DNA of 6,435 nucleotides from assembly GCA_938018155.1 (NCBI GenBank), contig CALIIG010000058.1, positions 1-6,435 on the forward strand, read 5' to 3'. The DNA is from an uncultured Prevotella sp. Lineage in GTDB: Bacteria; Bacteroidota; Bacteroidia; Bacteroidales; Bacteroidaceae. Positions 1 through 6,435 of this stretch are shown here, one piece after another; positions within the stretch are counted from its first letter, which is position 1, and each line of letters begins with the position of its first letter. The notes under the pieces were generated by a model. The model made no database searches. It was not told the DNA's origin and worked only from the letters and a program-made list of their open reading frames with translations. The position numbers and the translations under genes were made by a program.

Positions 1-1713
1 TATCCGCCGCCAACGTCGCCCCGCCGGCCTGAAGCGGAAAGCGCCTTTTAACGGGATGGAGTCGCCGCTGAATGAGCCGTTGGCATTGCCCGGTGTCCAG
101 GTGACTTCTTTGTTCTTTTTCTTGTCGAATACCTCCATTGAGATATATTCGTCGCGACGTTTATCACATGGCGTAAGCCCCTGATTCATAGCCTCTGTAT
201 ACACAAAGAGCTTAAAAGTAGAACCTGGCTGGCGTTCGGCTGTTACCTTGTCATACTTCCACGACTTAAAGTCGATGTCGCCTACCCATGCCTTAACGGC
301 TCCTGTTTGTGGCTCCATGGCGACCATTGCACAGTGCATAAAGGTTACCATATATTTGATAGAGTCTTCCGATGTCATGTTTTTGACAATGGTACCCTTG
401 TCATAATCGAAGAGCTTAACAGGATGTATCCATTCCTTATAGTAGTATCTGATAGAGTCGGGATGGTTGGGATATTTGCTCTCCAAAAGCTTGTAGAAAG
501 GCTGTCGCCGTGCAATCTGGTCGATAAAACCAGGTATTTCCTTGCCGTTTTCGTCGCGCCACGGACTTTGTGGCAGCCAGTTTTTGGTTTGTCTACGCAA
601 GATACTCCAATGATTATTGAAATTCTGCTGAACCTGTTTCATCTGTTTGGTGGCAGCCTGCTCGGCATATTTCTGCATTCGGGTATCGATAGTGGTATAA
701 ATTTTCAGTCCCGAGCTGTACAGGTCGTAACCGTTTTCTTCGCACCATGGCTTCAAATATTCGGCTATTGCCTCACGGAAATACATGGCCTGCCCGTCGT
801 AATTCTCTTCTACTTTAAAGTGAAGCGTGATGGGCGTACCCTTTAACGAATCACATTCGGCCCTGGTAAGGTCGTTGTGTCTGTACATATTGTTGAGTAC
901 CGTATTGCGTCGGCGCAGACTGTTCTCGGGATTGGTCTTGGGATTGTACATCGTGGTTGCCTTCAGCATACCCACAAGTACGGCGCAGTTTTGAGTGGAA
1001 AGGCTGTCGGGTGTTGTGCCAAAGTAGGTCTTGGAAGCCGTTTTTATGCCATAGGCATTGTTGCCAAAGTCGACCGTATTGGCATACATCGTGATGATTT
1101 CCTTCTTGTTGTACACCGTTTCGAGCTTGGTAGCGATAATCCACTCTTTGCTTTTAACGATAAGAATCTTCAATCCGGGTATCTTCCCAAGGAGGCCGGT
1201 TGAATACTGTGAGCGCACGCGGAACATGTTTTTAGCCAACTGTTGAGAAATGGTAGAAGCACCACGACCGTCATGATGCAGCACAGCGTCTTTCATTGCA
1301 CTGAATATACCGACAGGGTCAATGGCCAGACCACGCGGGCGTTTGTAGTAACGCTCGTCTTCTGTATCGATTAAAGCCTTAAAGAAAGCGGGATTAATTT
1401 CTTCGTATTTAACGGGAGTCCGGTTCTCGTTAAAGAATTTTCCAATCAGTTTGCCATCGGCACTGTAAACCTCTGACGCCTGATTGGAAGGAGGATCCAT
1501 AATGCCGGAGAAGTAGCCCGGGCTTTTACCGAAGAGCCAAAAGAGATTAATGTCGACGGCACCAAGATAAAGAAACAGAAAAACAATGAAAGAAACGAAG
1601 GCTACGAATGTCTTCGTGTACCAGGTACGCCCTTGATATAACGACTTGTACCACGGCCAGAAGCGGCGGACCTTGCGCCAGCACCAGCCGATGAATGCTT
1701 TGATTTTATTCAT
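1..1713 (-). CDS. mrcA: Class A penicillin-binding protein (PBP1A-type, bifunctional transglycosylase/transpeptidase), 3' end missing
   Basis: Inner-membrane enzyme that polymerises lipid II into glycan strands and cross-links the peptides. I translated it by hand: 571 codons are open from the ATG at 1711-1713 to the window edge, with no stop. A basic, Trp-rich cytoplasmic stretch (about residues 1-35) precedes one membrane segment (about 36-53). The GT51 domain follows, with TEDERYY containing the presumed catalytic Glu118, and GASTISQQLAKN from residue 151. The transpeptidase domain starts near residue 463 (AMEPQTGAVKAWVGD) and carries the nucleophile motif STFK (Ser498, Lys501) in RQPGSTFKLF. 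The later SxN and KTG motifs lie beyond the window. Two oddities are visible. The usual EDxxFYxHxG motif reads YYKRPRGLAIDPVG, lacking the His and looking about three residues longer. The last 12 or so codons (positions 1-36) do not look like this family and may be an assembly artefact. The symbol follows E. coli usage; the class is certain, the exact paralogue is not. No Shine-Dalgarno is seen, as is usual in Bacteroidota. Confidence 0.93.
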   Translation of the reverse strand, partial: MNKIKAFIGWCWRKVRRFWPWYKSLYQGRTWYTKTFVAFVSFIVFLFLYLGAVDINLFWLFGKSPGYFSGIMDPPSNQASEVYSADGKLIGKFFNENRTPVKYEEINPAFFKALIDTEDERYYKRPRGLAIDPVGIFSAMKDAVLHHDGRGASTISQQLAKNMFRVRSQYSTGLLGKIPGLKILIVKSKEWIIATKLETVYNKKEIITMYANTVDFGNNAYGIKTASKTYFGTTPDSLSTQNCAVLVGMLKATTMYNPKTNPENSLRRRNTVLNNMYRHNDLTRAECDSLKGTPITLHFKVEENYDGQAMYFREAIAEYLKPWCEENGYDLYSSGLKIYTTIDTRMQKYAEQAATKQMKQVQQNFNNHWSILRRQTKNWLPQSPWRDENGKEIPGFIDQIARRQPFYKLLESKYPNHPDSIRYYYKEWIHPVKLFDYDKGTIVKNMTSEDSIKYMVTFMHCAMVAMEPQTGAVKAWVGDIDFKSWKYDKVTAERQPGSTFKLFVYTEAMNQGLTPCDKRRDEYISMEVFDKKKNKEVTWTPGNANGSFSGDSIPLKGAFRFRPAGRRWRRI

Positions 1714-1770
1714 ATTATATGTCGTTAACAAATGCCATTTACAGCGTAAAAGACATTACACGATTATATG

Positions 1771-1778
1771 CAAAAGTA
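1771..1778 (-). promoter_or_regulatory. Possible Bacteroidota-type -7 promoter element for the PBP gene
   Basis: The minus strand reads TACTTTTG, matching the Bacteroidetes sigma-A -7 consensus TAnnTTTG. It lies in the 78-bp gap between the miaA stop and the PBP start, about 57 nt upstream of the ATG. I see no TTTG at the expected -33 spacing, which falls in the end of miaA, so the call rests on one short motif in AT-rich DNA. If real, the PBP gene is transcribed separately from miaA with a leader of about 50 nt. Confidence 0.3.
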
Positions 1779-1791
1779 ATAAATAAGCTTG

Positions 1792-2709
1792 TTAAATGCT
1801 GTTGTTATATATATATTTTAAGATATCTTCAATGTTTTCGGGATTGAACCACGCCATGTTTTCGTCCTTTTTAAACCATGTGAGTTGCTTGCGCATGTAC
1901 TGGCGCGTGTTCGATTGTATTTGTCTGACGGCTTCATTCAAAGGAATTAATCCGTTGAAATAAGCAAAAAGTTCTTTATAACCTACTGTATTTAATGAAT
2001 TTAGATGGCGTAGTGGATATACGTTGCGGGCTTCGTTTTCGAGCCCCTCGGCCATCATGTCCAGCACACGCTGATTGATTCGTTCGTAAAGAATATCACG
2101 AGGGCGGTTTAATCCTATTTTTACGATGTTAAAAGGACGCTGTTTTATACGGTTGGTTCTAAAAGAGGTATAGGTTTTTCCTGTCATGTGGCATATTTCC
2201 AAAGCATGTACAACCCTACGGGGATTGTTGCGATCTACTATAGCCCAGTGCTCAGGGTCGAGACGTTTCAGCTCATCAACCAATGCCTCAAGCCCTTCTG
2301 TTGCCAGACGTTGTTTCATAATCTGGCGGGTATCATCATCAACAGTGGGTATGTCGTCGATGCCTTTACACACAGCATCAATATACATCATGCTGCCTCC
2401 TGACATGAGTAGTGTGTTGTGTGCAGAGCCGTCTTCGCTGCCATCAAACAGTTTTGAAAGTAATGAAAGGGCATCTTGTTCGAATTTTGCAGCACTATAA
2501 TAATCGTGTAAATGGTGATTTCCTACGAAATAATGCTTTACTGCGGCTTGCTGCTGGGGAGTAGGGGCGCATGTTCCGATGGGAAGTTCGGCAAAAATCT
2601 GTCGTGAATCGGCATTGATAATAGGAGAATTGAGGTGTTTGGCAATTGTCAGACACAATTCAGTTTTGCCTACTCCTGTCGGTCCTGTGATTACAAAGAG
2701 CGTTTTCAT
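1792..2709 (-). CDS. miaA: tRNA dimethylallyltransferase MiaA (tRNA A37 isopentenyltransferase)
   Basis: Cytosolic enzyme that transfers the dimethylallyl group of DMAPP to N6 of adenosine 37 in tRNAs reading codons that start with U, producing i6A37 and stabilising codon-anticodon pairing. The 305-residue protein has normal family length. Visible signatures are the N-terminal P-loop GPTGVGKT (residues 9-16), INADSRQIF (31-39) with the conserved Asp34, [13 protein letters not shown] (159-171), TVGYKE (241-246), and the C-terminal [14 protein letters not shown] segment (269-282) typical of the tRNA-binding part. The ATG at 2707-2709 fits because the P-loop begins nine residues in, as in other MiaA proteins. 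It follows lpxA by 119 nt on the same strand, but a terminator-like hairpin fills the last part of that gap and ends 9 nt before the ATG. Expression may therefore depend on read-through or on a promoter I could not identify. No Shine-Dalgarno is visible. Confidence 0.97.
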   Translation of the reverse strand: MKTLFVITGPTGVGKTELCLTIAKHLNSPIINADSRQIFAELPIGTCAPTPQQQAAVKHYFVGNHHLHDYYSAAKFEQDALSLLSKLFDGSEDGSAHNTLLMSGGSMMYIDAVCKGIDDIPTVDDDTRQIMKQRLATEGLEALVDELKRLDPEHWAIVDRNNPRRVVHALEICHMTGKTYTSFRTNRIKQRPFNIVKIGLNRPRDILYERINQRVLDMMAEGLENEARNVYPLRHLNSLNTVGYKELFAYFNGLIPLNEAVRQIQSNTRQYMRKQLTWFKKDENMAWFNPENIEDILKYIYNNSI

Positions 2710-2760
2710 GAAAAGAAAAGAACCGTATAAACGATGAGGAATATCGCTTTATACGGTTCT
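2710..2760 (-). terminator. Strong rho-independent terminator-like hairpin between lpxA and miaA
   Basis: Plus-strand arms 2719-2735 and 2743-2760 are complementary: 13 contiguous pairs (AGAACCGTATAAA with TTTATACGGTTCT), one bulged base, then 4 more pairs (CGAT/ATCG), closing a 7-nt loop. Read in the operon direction, the stem is followed by TTTTCTTTTC, the layout of an intrinsic terminator, and then at once by the miaA ATG. It most likely ends the lpxD-lpxC/fabZ-lpxA transcript. Its closeness to the miaA start also allows a role as an attenuator or a translation-blocking structure. The plus-strand side also runs into a T-rich stretch (2763-2776), so it could work in both directions, though no plus-strand gene is seen. 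The rest of the gap (2761-2828) holds only AT-rich sequence and a weak 7-bp AAAGAAT/ATTCTTT inverted repeat. Confidence 0.75.
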
Positions 2761-2828
2761 CATATTTTTGTATTTTGGGCTGTAAATCAATAAAGAATGT
2801 AAAAACTGATATTCTTTTTTGTGATGAT

Positions 2829-3599
2829 CTAACGGATAATACCTCGTTTTGAGCTTTGAACAAAGTTGATGATGTATTGAATATCAGCATTAACCTCAAG
2901 TTCTTTCTGTATCTTTTTTATGCCATCGGCTAAAATACCTTCACTATAAAGTAAGCGATAAGCATTATGGATAAGCTCGATACGTTCGTTGCTAAAGCCA
3001 TGACGGCGCAAACCAATCAGGTTAATTCCCGCATAGCGTGTAGGCTCTTTACCCGCAATAATAAATGGCGGGATGTCCTGACTGAAGCGACACCCGCCCT
3101 GAATCATGACGTAACCGCCAATATGACAGAACTGATGGGTAAGAACTGCAGCACTGATTATTGCTTTGTCATCGATGGTAACCTCACCTGCAAATTTTGT
3201 AGAGTTGCCAATAACACACTGATTTCCAACGATGCAATCGTGAGCAATGTGCATGTTTTCCATCAATAAGTTATTGCTTCCAACGCGTGTAGTGCCTTTC
3301 GCTGCGGTGCCACGCGAGATGGTTACGTTCTCACGGATGCTGTTATAATCGCCTATTTCGCACGTACTTTCCTCGCCTTTGAATTTCAAATCTTGCGGTT
3401 TTGTAGATATACTGGCCCCTGGAAAGAACTCGTTATGGCTTCCAATACGTGCACCATAGTTAATGGTGACACTGTTTTGGAGTATGTTATGATCTCCCAT
3501 AACGGTGTTCTTGTCGATGAAACAGAAAGGCCCGATAATGTTATTGTCGCCTAACTTGGCTTCAGGATGGACATATGCCAATGGACTAATTTGGTTCAT
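2829..3599 (-). CDS. lpxA: Acyl-ACP--UDP-N-acetylglucosamine O-acyltransferase LpxA
   Basis: Catalyses the first step of lipid A synthesis in the cytosol: transfer of a 3-hydroxyacyl chain from ACP to O-3 of UDP-GlcNAc. The 256-residue protein has usual LpxA length and starts MNQISPLAYVHPEAKLG. Hexapeptide repeats (left-handed beta-helix) fill about residues 1-185, followed by a helical C-terminal domain beginning near NLIGLRRHGFS and ending SSKRGIIR. The catalytic His is His120 in HIAHDCIVGN, equivalent to E. coli His125; His117 and His155 match E. coli His122 and His160. E. coli His144 is replaced by Glu139 (FAGEVTI). Gly168 aligns with E. coli Gly173, the acyl-chain ruler; Gly there is compatible with a long chain, in keeping with the long 3-hydroxy acids of Bacteroidales lipid A (inference). 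It lies 48 nt after lpxC-fabZ and is probably co-transcribed. The stop is TAG. Confidence 0.98.
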   Translation of the reverse strand: MNQISPLAYVHPEAKLGDNNIIGPFCFIDKNTVMGDHNILQNSVTINYGARIGSHNEFFPGASISTKPQDLKFKGEESTCEIGDYNSIRENVTISRGTAAKGTTRVGSNNLLMENMHIAHDCIVGNQCVIGNSTKFAGEVTIDDKAIISAAVLTHQFCHIGGYVMIQGGCRFSQDIPPFIIAGKEPTRYAGINLIGLRRHGFSNERIELIHNAYRLLYSEGILADGIKKIQKELEVNADIQYIINFVQSSKRGIIR

Positions 3600-3647
3600 G
3601 CCGTTACAATTATGGTATGATTATTTTTAGGAAATTAAATAAATGGT

Positions 3648-5039
3648 TTATTTATTCTTAATAATTTGAGCTGTAAAAGTGGCTTCAGAAACAATGTGAT
3701 CGCCTACAAATACATAGCCTTTCATTGCACTGATACCATGACGCACGGGGTGAAGCAGTTCAACTTTGAAGAGAAGGGTGTCACCTGGTATCACTTTGTG
3801 TCTGAATTTAACGTCATCTATCTTTAAGAAATAGGTTGACCACCGTTCGGGTTCTTCAAGCTGACTAAGAATAAGCAAGCCTCCACACTGTGCCATAGCT
3901 TCGATTTGCAGAACGCCTGGCATAACGGGTTCTTCTGGAAAATGGCCCTGGAAGAAAGGTTCGTTGGCAGTAACGTTCTTTACGCCTACAATACTTGTTG
4001 CACCCATAGCCACAACTTTATCAACAAGTTGCATGGGGTAGCGATGAGGTAGCAGCTGTCTGATGCGGATATTATCCATTAAAGCCTCATCATTTGGGTC
4101 GTAAATGGGAGCTTGGATTTCGTGTTTGCGAATCTCTTTGCGTATTAATCGTGCAAACTTATTGTTGATGGTGTGCCCGGGGCGTGTTGCAATGATACGA
4201 CCTTTGATAGGTTTTCCAATCAAAGCCATGTCGCCAATGATGTCGAGAAGTTTGTGTCTGGTACATTCATTATCCCATTGAAGCGGACGGTGCTGGATGT
4301 AACCTATCTTAGTTGCATCCATGTGAGGGACCTTTAATAAGTCTGCAAGTTTGTCAAGTTTGTCCTGTTCGAGCTGGCGTGCATAAATAACGATAGCGTT
4401 ATCCAGGTCTCCACCTTTTATCAAATTTGCCTCAAGGAGAGGGATTATGTCTTGTACGAAAACAAAAGTACGTGCTGGAGCAATTTCGTCGGTGTAGTTT
4501 TTGATATTATCTAATGTTGCAAACTGACTGTTTACAAATTGAGAATGGAAAGAGCACATGGCCGTAATGGAGAAATCGTTGTCAGGTAAAATAGTGACAA
4601 CAGAACCGGTTTCTTCGTCCCTTACTTCTATCTTTTTACGGATAATATAATAATCTTTGGGTGCATTTTGTTCTATGATATCAACGCTTTCAATCTTTTC
4701 GACGTACATATCTGCGGCTCCATTCAGGATCGGAAACTCAGGACCGTTTACCTGAATAAGGCAATTGTCAATGCCTAATGCGTATAAGGCCGACATCCCA
4801 TGCTCGACAGTTGACACACGTGCTTCGCCTTTCTGTAGAACTGTACCGCGTTTTGTTTCAACCACATTGTCGGCAATTGCTTCAATAATGGGTTGCCCTT
4901 CCAAATCAATACGCTGTATCTTATATCCCGTATTTTCGGGAGCCGGATTAAATGTCACGGTTAAATTAAGACCTGTATGAAGTCCTTTACCGAAAAGTGA
5001 GAAGCTACCGCCTAATGTTGTTTGTTTTGCAGTATCCAT
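3648..5039 (-). CDS. lpxC/fabZ: Bifunctional UDP-3-O-acyl-GlcNAc deacetylase / 3-hydroxyacyl-ACP dehydratase (LpxC-FabZ fusion)
   Basis: A 463-residue fusion. Residues about 1-305 are LpxC, the zinc-dependent deacetylase and committed step of lipid A synthesis. They carry STVEH with catalytic Glu79 and zinc ligand His80, TRHKLLDIIGD with zinc ligands His262 and Asp266, and GHTINN with His289 (equivalent to E. coli His265). Residues about 320-463 are FabZ, a hot-dog-fold dehydratase of fatty acid elongation: LLPHRYPMQLVD, then GHFPEEPVMPGVLQIEAMAQ with catalytic His366 and Glu380, at the same 14-residue spacing as E. coli FabZ His54/Glu68. A short acidic linker (about 306-320) joins the domains. 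No stop or frameshift separates them, so this is a true single reading frame, and the arrangement is known in Bacteroidota. It starts 5 nt after the lpxD stop, indicating translational coupling in one operon. Joining the enzymes that draw on 3-hydroxyacyl products could balance lipid A against phospholipid (inference). Confidence 0.98.
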   Translation of the reverse strand: MDTAKQTTLGGSFSLFGKGLHTGLNLTVTFNPAPENTGYKIQRIDLEGQPIIEAIADNVVETKRGTVLQKGEARVSTVEHGMSALYALGIDNCLIQVNGPEFPILNGAADMYVEKIESVDIIEQNAPKDYYIIRKKIEVRDEETGSVVTILPDNDFSITAMCSFHSQFVNSQFATLDNIKNYTDEIAPARTFVFVQDIIPLLEANLIKGGDLDNAIVIYARQLEQDKLDKLADLLKVPHMDATKIGYIQHRPLQWDNECTRHKLLDIIGDMALIGKPIKGRIIATRPGHTINNKFARLIRKEIRKHEIQAPIYDPNDEALMDNIRIRQLLPHRYPMQLVDKVVAMGATSIVGVKNVTANEPFFQGHFPEEPVMPGVLQIEAMAQCGGLLILSQLEEPERWSTYFLKIDDVKFRHKVIPGDTLLFKVELLHPVRHGISAMKGYVFVGDHIVSEATFTAQIIKNK

Positions 5040-5044
5040 ATTTC

Positions 5045-6085
5045 TTAGTTATTCTTTTTAAGTTCTTCAACCTCTTTTTGCAGATTGTTGAGCTGTTTGT
5101 ATATTTCAGGGAGCTTTTGGAACAGGGCCTGGCTCTTAAAGTAAGCGAATTGCTTCATGGGAGGTGTTCCGATAAGGGTTTGATTGCTTTCTAATGAGGA
5201 TGGAACGCCCGACTGTGCCCCCAGGAAAACCTTATCGCCAATAGTGATATGTCCTGATATTCCCACTTGTCCGCCGAACATACACCATTGTCCAACCTTT
5301 GTTGAGCCGGCGATACCCACCTGTGCCGACATCACCGTGTTTTCACCAATATCGTCATTATGCGCTATTTGTACGAGGTTATCGAGCTTCACGCCTTTCC
5401 TAATGTAGGTAGAACCCATTGTAGAACGGTCAACGCATGTGTTGGCACCTATCTCCACATTGTCCTCAATCGTAACGGTTCCTATTTGTGGAATTTTATC
5501 ATATTGGTTGGTTTCGGCGTTTGGTGCAAAGCCAAACCCGTCGGCTCCAATAACTGCTCCCGAGTGGATAATGATGTTATTACCTAACTTACATTCATGA
5601 TAAATGCTTACATGAGGATATAGTATACAATTATTTCCGATTTTGGCATTGTCCATAATTGTAACATTGGGATATACCTGACAGTGATCACCCAGCTCAA
5701 CGCCATCACCAATATATGCAAATGCGCCAATGTAGCAATCGGCTCCAACCTTTGCTTTAGGTGAAACAAAGGCTAAAGGGTCAACACCGCATTTCGCAGG
5801 CTTTGTTGCTTCGTATAGTTGAAGGAGTCTGGCTACGCAATCGCGGGCGTTTTTTACGCGAATAATCGTTGCTTTTGCAGGATGTTCGAGTATAATGTTT
5901 TCGTCAACAAGCACTATGCCCGACTTTGTCTCGTAGATATAATGGATGTATTTTGGATTGGCTAAAAAGGAAATAGAACCAGGCGTTCCTTCTTCTATTT
6001 TAGCGAAAGTATTGACGCATGTGTTCTCGTCTCCTTCTATTTTCCCATGGATAAACTGTGCAATCTGTTTTGCAGAAAAGTCCAT
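5045..6085 (-). CDS. lpxD: UDP-3-O-acylglucosamine N-acyltransferase LpxD
   Basis: Catalyses the third lipid A step: N-acylation of UDP-3-O-acyl-glucosamine with a 3-hydroxyacyl chain from ACP, giving UDP-2,3-diacylglucosamine in the cytosol. The 346-residue protein has normal length. Residues about 1-95 form the N-terminal uridine-binding domain (including [11 protein letters not shown]). Residues about 100-310 are hexapeptide repeats of the left-handed beta-helix. The C-terminal part (about 321-346, ending [12 protein letters not shown]) is predicted helical or coiled-coil, as in trimeric LpxD. The presumed catalytic His is His242 in [11 protein letters not shown], with the second His279 in [10 protein letters not shown]; their 37-residue spacing equals E. 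coli His239/His276. The start at 6083-6085 gives the family N-terminus ([11 protein letters not shown]). It is the first gene of the lipid A cluster, 137 bp after pyrF, with a possible promoter just upstream. No Shine-Dalgarno is visible. Confidence 0.98.
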   Translation of the reverse strand: MDFSAKQIAQFIHGKIEGDENTCVNTFAKIEEGTPGSISFLANPKYIHYIYETKSGIVLVDENIILEHPAKATIIRVKNARDCVARLLQLYEATKPAKCGVDPLAFVSPKAKVGADCYIGAFAYIGDGVELGDHCQVYPNVTIMDNAKIGNNCILYPHVSIYHECKLGNNIIIHSGAVIGADGFGFAPNAETNQYDKIPQIGTVTIEDNVEIGANTCVDRSTMGSTYIRKGVKLDNLVQIAHNDDIGENTVMSAQVGIAGSTKVGQWCMFGGQVGISGHITIGDKVFLGAQSGVPSSLESNQTLIGTPPMKQFAYFKSQALFQKLPEIYKQLNNLQKEVEELKKNN

Positions 6086-6113
6086 ATCTGTTATCTTGGT
6101 TTAAACGTTTCTG

Positions 6114-6121
6114 CAAATGTA
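6114..6121 (-). promoter_or_regulatory. Possible Bacteroidota-type -7 promoter element for the lpxD-lpxC/fabZ-lpxA operon
   Basis: The minus strand reads TACATTTG, matching TAnnTTTG, and ends 28 nt before the lpxD ATG. No TTTG sits at the expected -33 distance, so support is partial. Upstream DNA is AT-rich and includes the self-complementary AAAATATATTTT at 6158-6169, which could act as an UP-type element or simply reflect base composition. If real, the lipid A genes are transcribed independently of pyrF. Confidence 0.35.
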
Positions 6122-6190
6122 GCAAATAAATTCCTAACTCGTAGGCTTAAGTGGTATAAAATATATTTTTGAACGGTAATTGTTATATGA

Positions 6191-6205
6191 TTGCACACTT
6201 GCACA
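6191..6205. repeat. Short direct repeat TTGCACA x2 in the pyrF-lpxD gap
   Basis: TTGCACA occurs at 6191-6197 and again at 6199-6205, separated by one base (8-nt period), 17 bp downstream of the pyrF stop. It could be a protein-binding site upstream of lpxD or a chance repeat. It does not form a convincing hairpin, so it is not a pyrF terminator. I see no other gene or RNA in the 6086-6222 gap. Confidence 0.25.
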
Positions 6206-6222
6206 ATTCTTATGGAAACGTA

Positions 6223-6435
6223 TTACATTATTTTAGTTAACTCGGCAGCCATTTGTTGCTGTAGTTCATGTGCCTTGTCGGCAGCCACTTCAGCAAAGCA
6301 TGTATCGTGACTTCCATATAAGATGCCACGGCTCGAATTTACGAGCAAACCACAGTCCTTTATCATCCCATATTTGCATACATCCTGAAGGCTTCCACCT
6401 TGTGCGCCAACGCCAGGTACGAGTAAAAAGTACGT
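6223..6435 (-). CDS. pyrF: Orotidine 5'-phosphate decarboxylase PyrF (type 2), 5' end missing, C-terminal 70 residues
   Basis: Decarboxylates OMP to UMP, the last step of de novo pyrimidine synthesis, in the cytosol. Translated by hand from the right edge: 70 residues then TAA at 6223-6225. The fragment begins [19 protein letters not shown], which matches the C-terminal (beta/alpha)8-barrel strand and phosphate-binding loop of type-2 OMP decarboxylases (usually FLVPGxGAQGG), followed by [10 protein letters not shown], the second family signature. The tail ends AELTKIM. The catalytic Lys/Asp motif lies outside the window. No hairpin terminator is visible after the stop, so read-through into the lpx cluster is possible. 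The product is clear despite truncation because both motifs are specific. Confidence 0.93.
   Translation of the reverse strand, partial: TYFLLVPGVGAQGGSLQDVCKYGMIKDCGLLVNSSRGILYGSHDTCFAEVAADKAHELQQQMAAELTKIM

Noticed and set aside
307..846. Plus-strand open frame of 179 codons
   Set aside because: It lies wholly antisense to the PBP gene, its translation has no recognisable domain, and the minus strand there encodes conserved GT51 to transpeptidase linker sequence.
851..1203. Overlapping open frames on both strands (97 aa minus, 108 and 62 aa plus)
   Set aside because: All sit inside the GT51 domain in other frames; compositions are odd (Gln/His-rich) and show no family resemblance.
2186..2500. 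Plus-strand frames of 104 and 71 codons inside miaA
   Set aside because: Antisense shadows of the well-conserved middle of MiaA; Ser-rich, no motif.
2660..2899. Minus-strand frame of 79 codons bridging lpxA and miaA
   Set aside because: It overlaps the ends of both genes out of frame and reads through the hairpin; not similar to any protein I recognise.
3636..3654. Inverted repeat TAAATAAA/TTTATTTA around the lpxC-fabZ stop codon, considered as a terminator
   Set aside because: The 8-bp stem is only A/T pairs with a 3-nt loop and no clear T tail in the operon direction, so it is too weak; the lpxA gene follows after 48 nt.
4765..5587. Plus-strand frames of 65-75 codons opposite lpxC-fabZ and lpxD
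   Set aside because: Antisense to conserved catalytic regions and without plausible starts or domains.
5045..6085. Periodic short motifs in lpxD and lpxA considered as DNA repeats
   Set aside because: They reflect the protein hexapeptide repeats of the left-handed beta-helix; the nucleotide sequences themselves are diverged and do not form a DNA repeat array.
1..6435. Search for a novel system, mobile element, CRISPR array, tRNA or riboswitch
   Set aside because: The window is almost fully occupied by recognisable housekeeping genes on one strand; no transposase, repeat-spacer pattern, target duplications or structured RNA other than the hairpin before miaA is visible.

Overview
The window looks like ordinary chromosomal core sequence from a Bacteroidota bacterium, most likely of the Prevotella/Bacteroides (Bacteroidales) type. 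The evidence is an LpxC-FabZ fusion gene (a known hallmark of the phylum), the absence of recognisable Shine-Dalgarno sequences before the starts, moderate GC content, and protein sequences that resemble Prevotella/Bacteroides homologues. All six recognisable genes lie on the minus strand, so the window reads as an operon from right to left. I found no RNA genes, mobile elements, CRISPR arrays or plus-strand genes.

From right to left: the 3' end of pyrF (pyrimidine synthesis) enters from the right edge and stops at 6223. A 137-bp AT-rich intergenic region with a possible promoter follows. Then comes a tight lipid A cluster: lpxD (5045-6085), the fused lpxC-fabZ (3648-5039, 5 nt after lpxD) and lpxA (2829-3599, 48 nt further on). 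Behind lpxA sits a strong inverted repeat with a T-rich tail, shaped like an intrinsic terminator and ending only 9 nt before the ATG of miaA (1792-2709), a tRNA modification gene. After a 78-bp gap with a possible promoter, a class A penicillin-binding protein gene begins at 1713 and runs off the left edge.

Functionally, LpxA, LpxC and LpxD catalyse the first three committed steps of lipid A synthesis: O-acylation of UDP-GlcNAc, deacetylation, and N-acylation. FabZ consumes the same 3-hydroxyacyl-ACP pool to make membrane fatty acids, so the fusion links the two competing branches in one polypeptide. The PBP adds peptidoglycan polymerisation, making the window largely an envelope-biogenesis neighbourhood. 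MiaA and PyrF are housekeeping neighbours.

No undescribed system is visible. The points worth a second look are a GC-rich stretch at the extreme left edge where the PBP reading stops resembling the family (possible assembly chimera), an atypical first glycosyltransferase motif in the PBP, and the terminator-like hairpin set directly against the miaA start.
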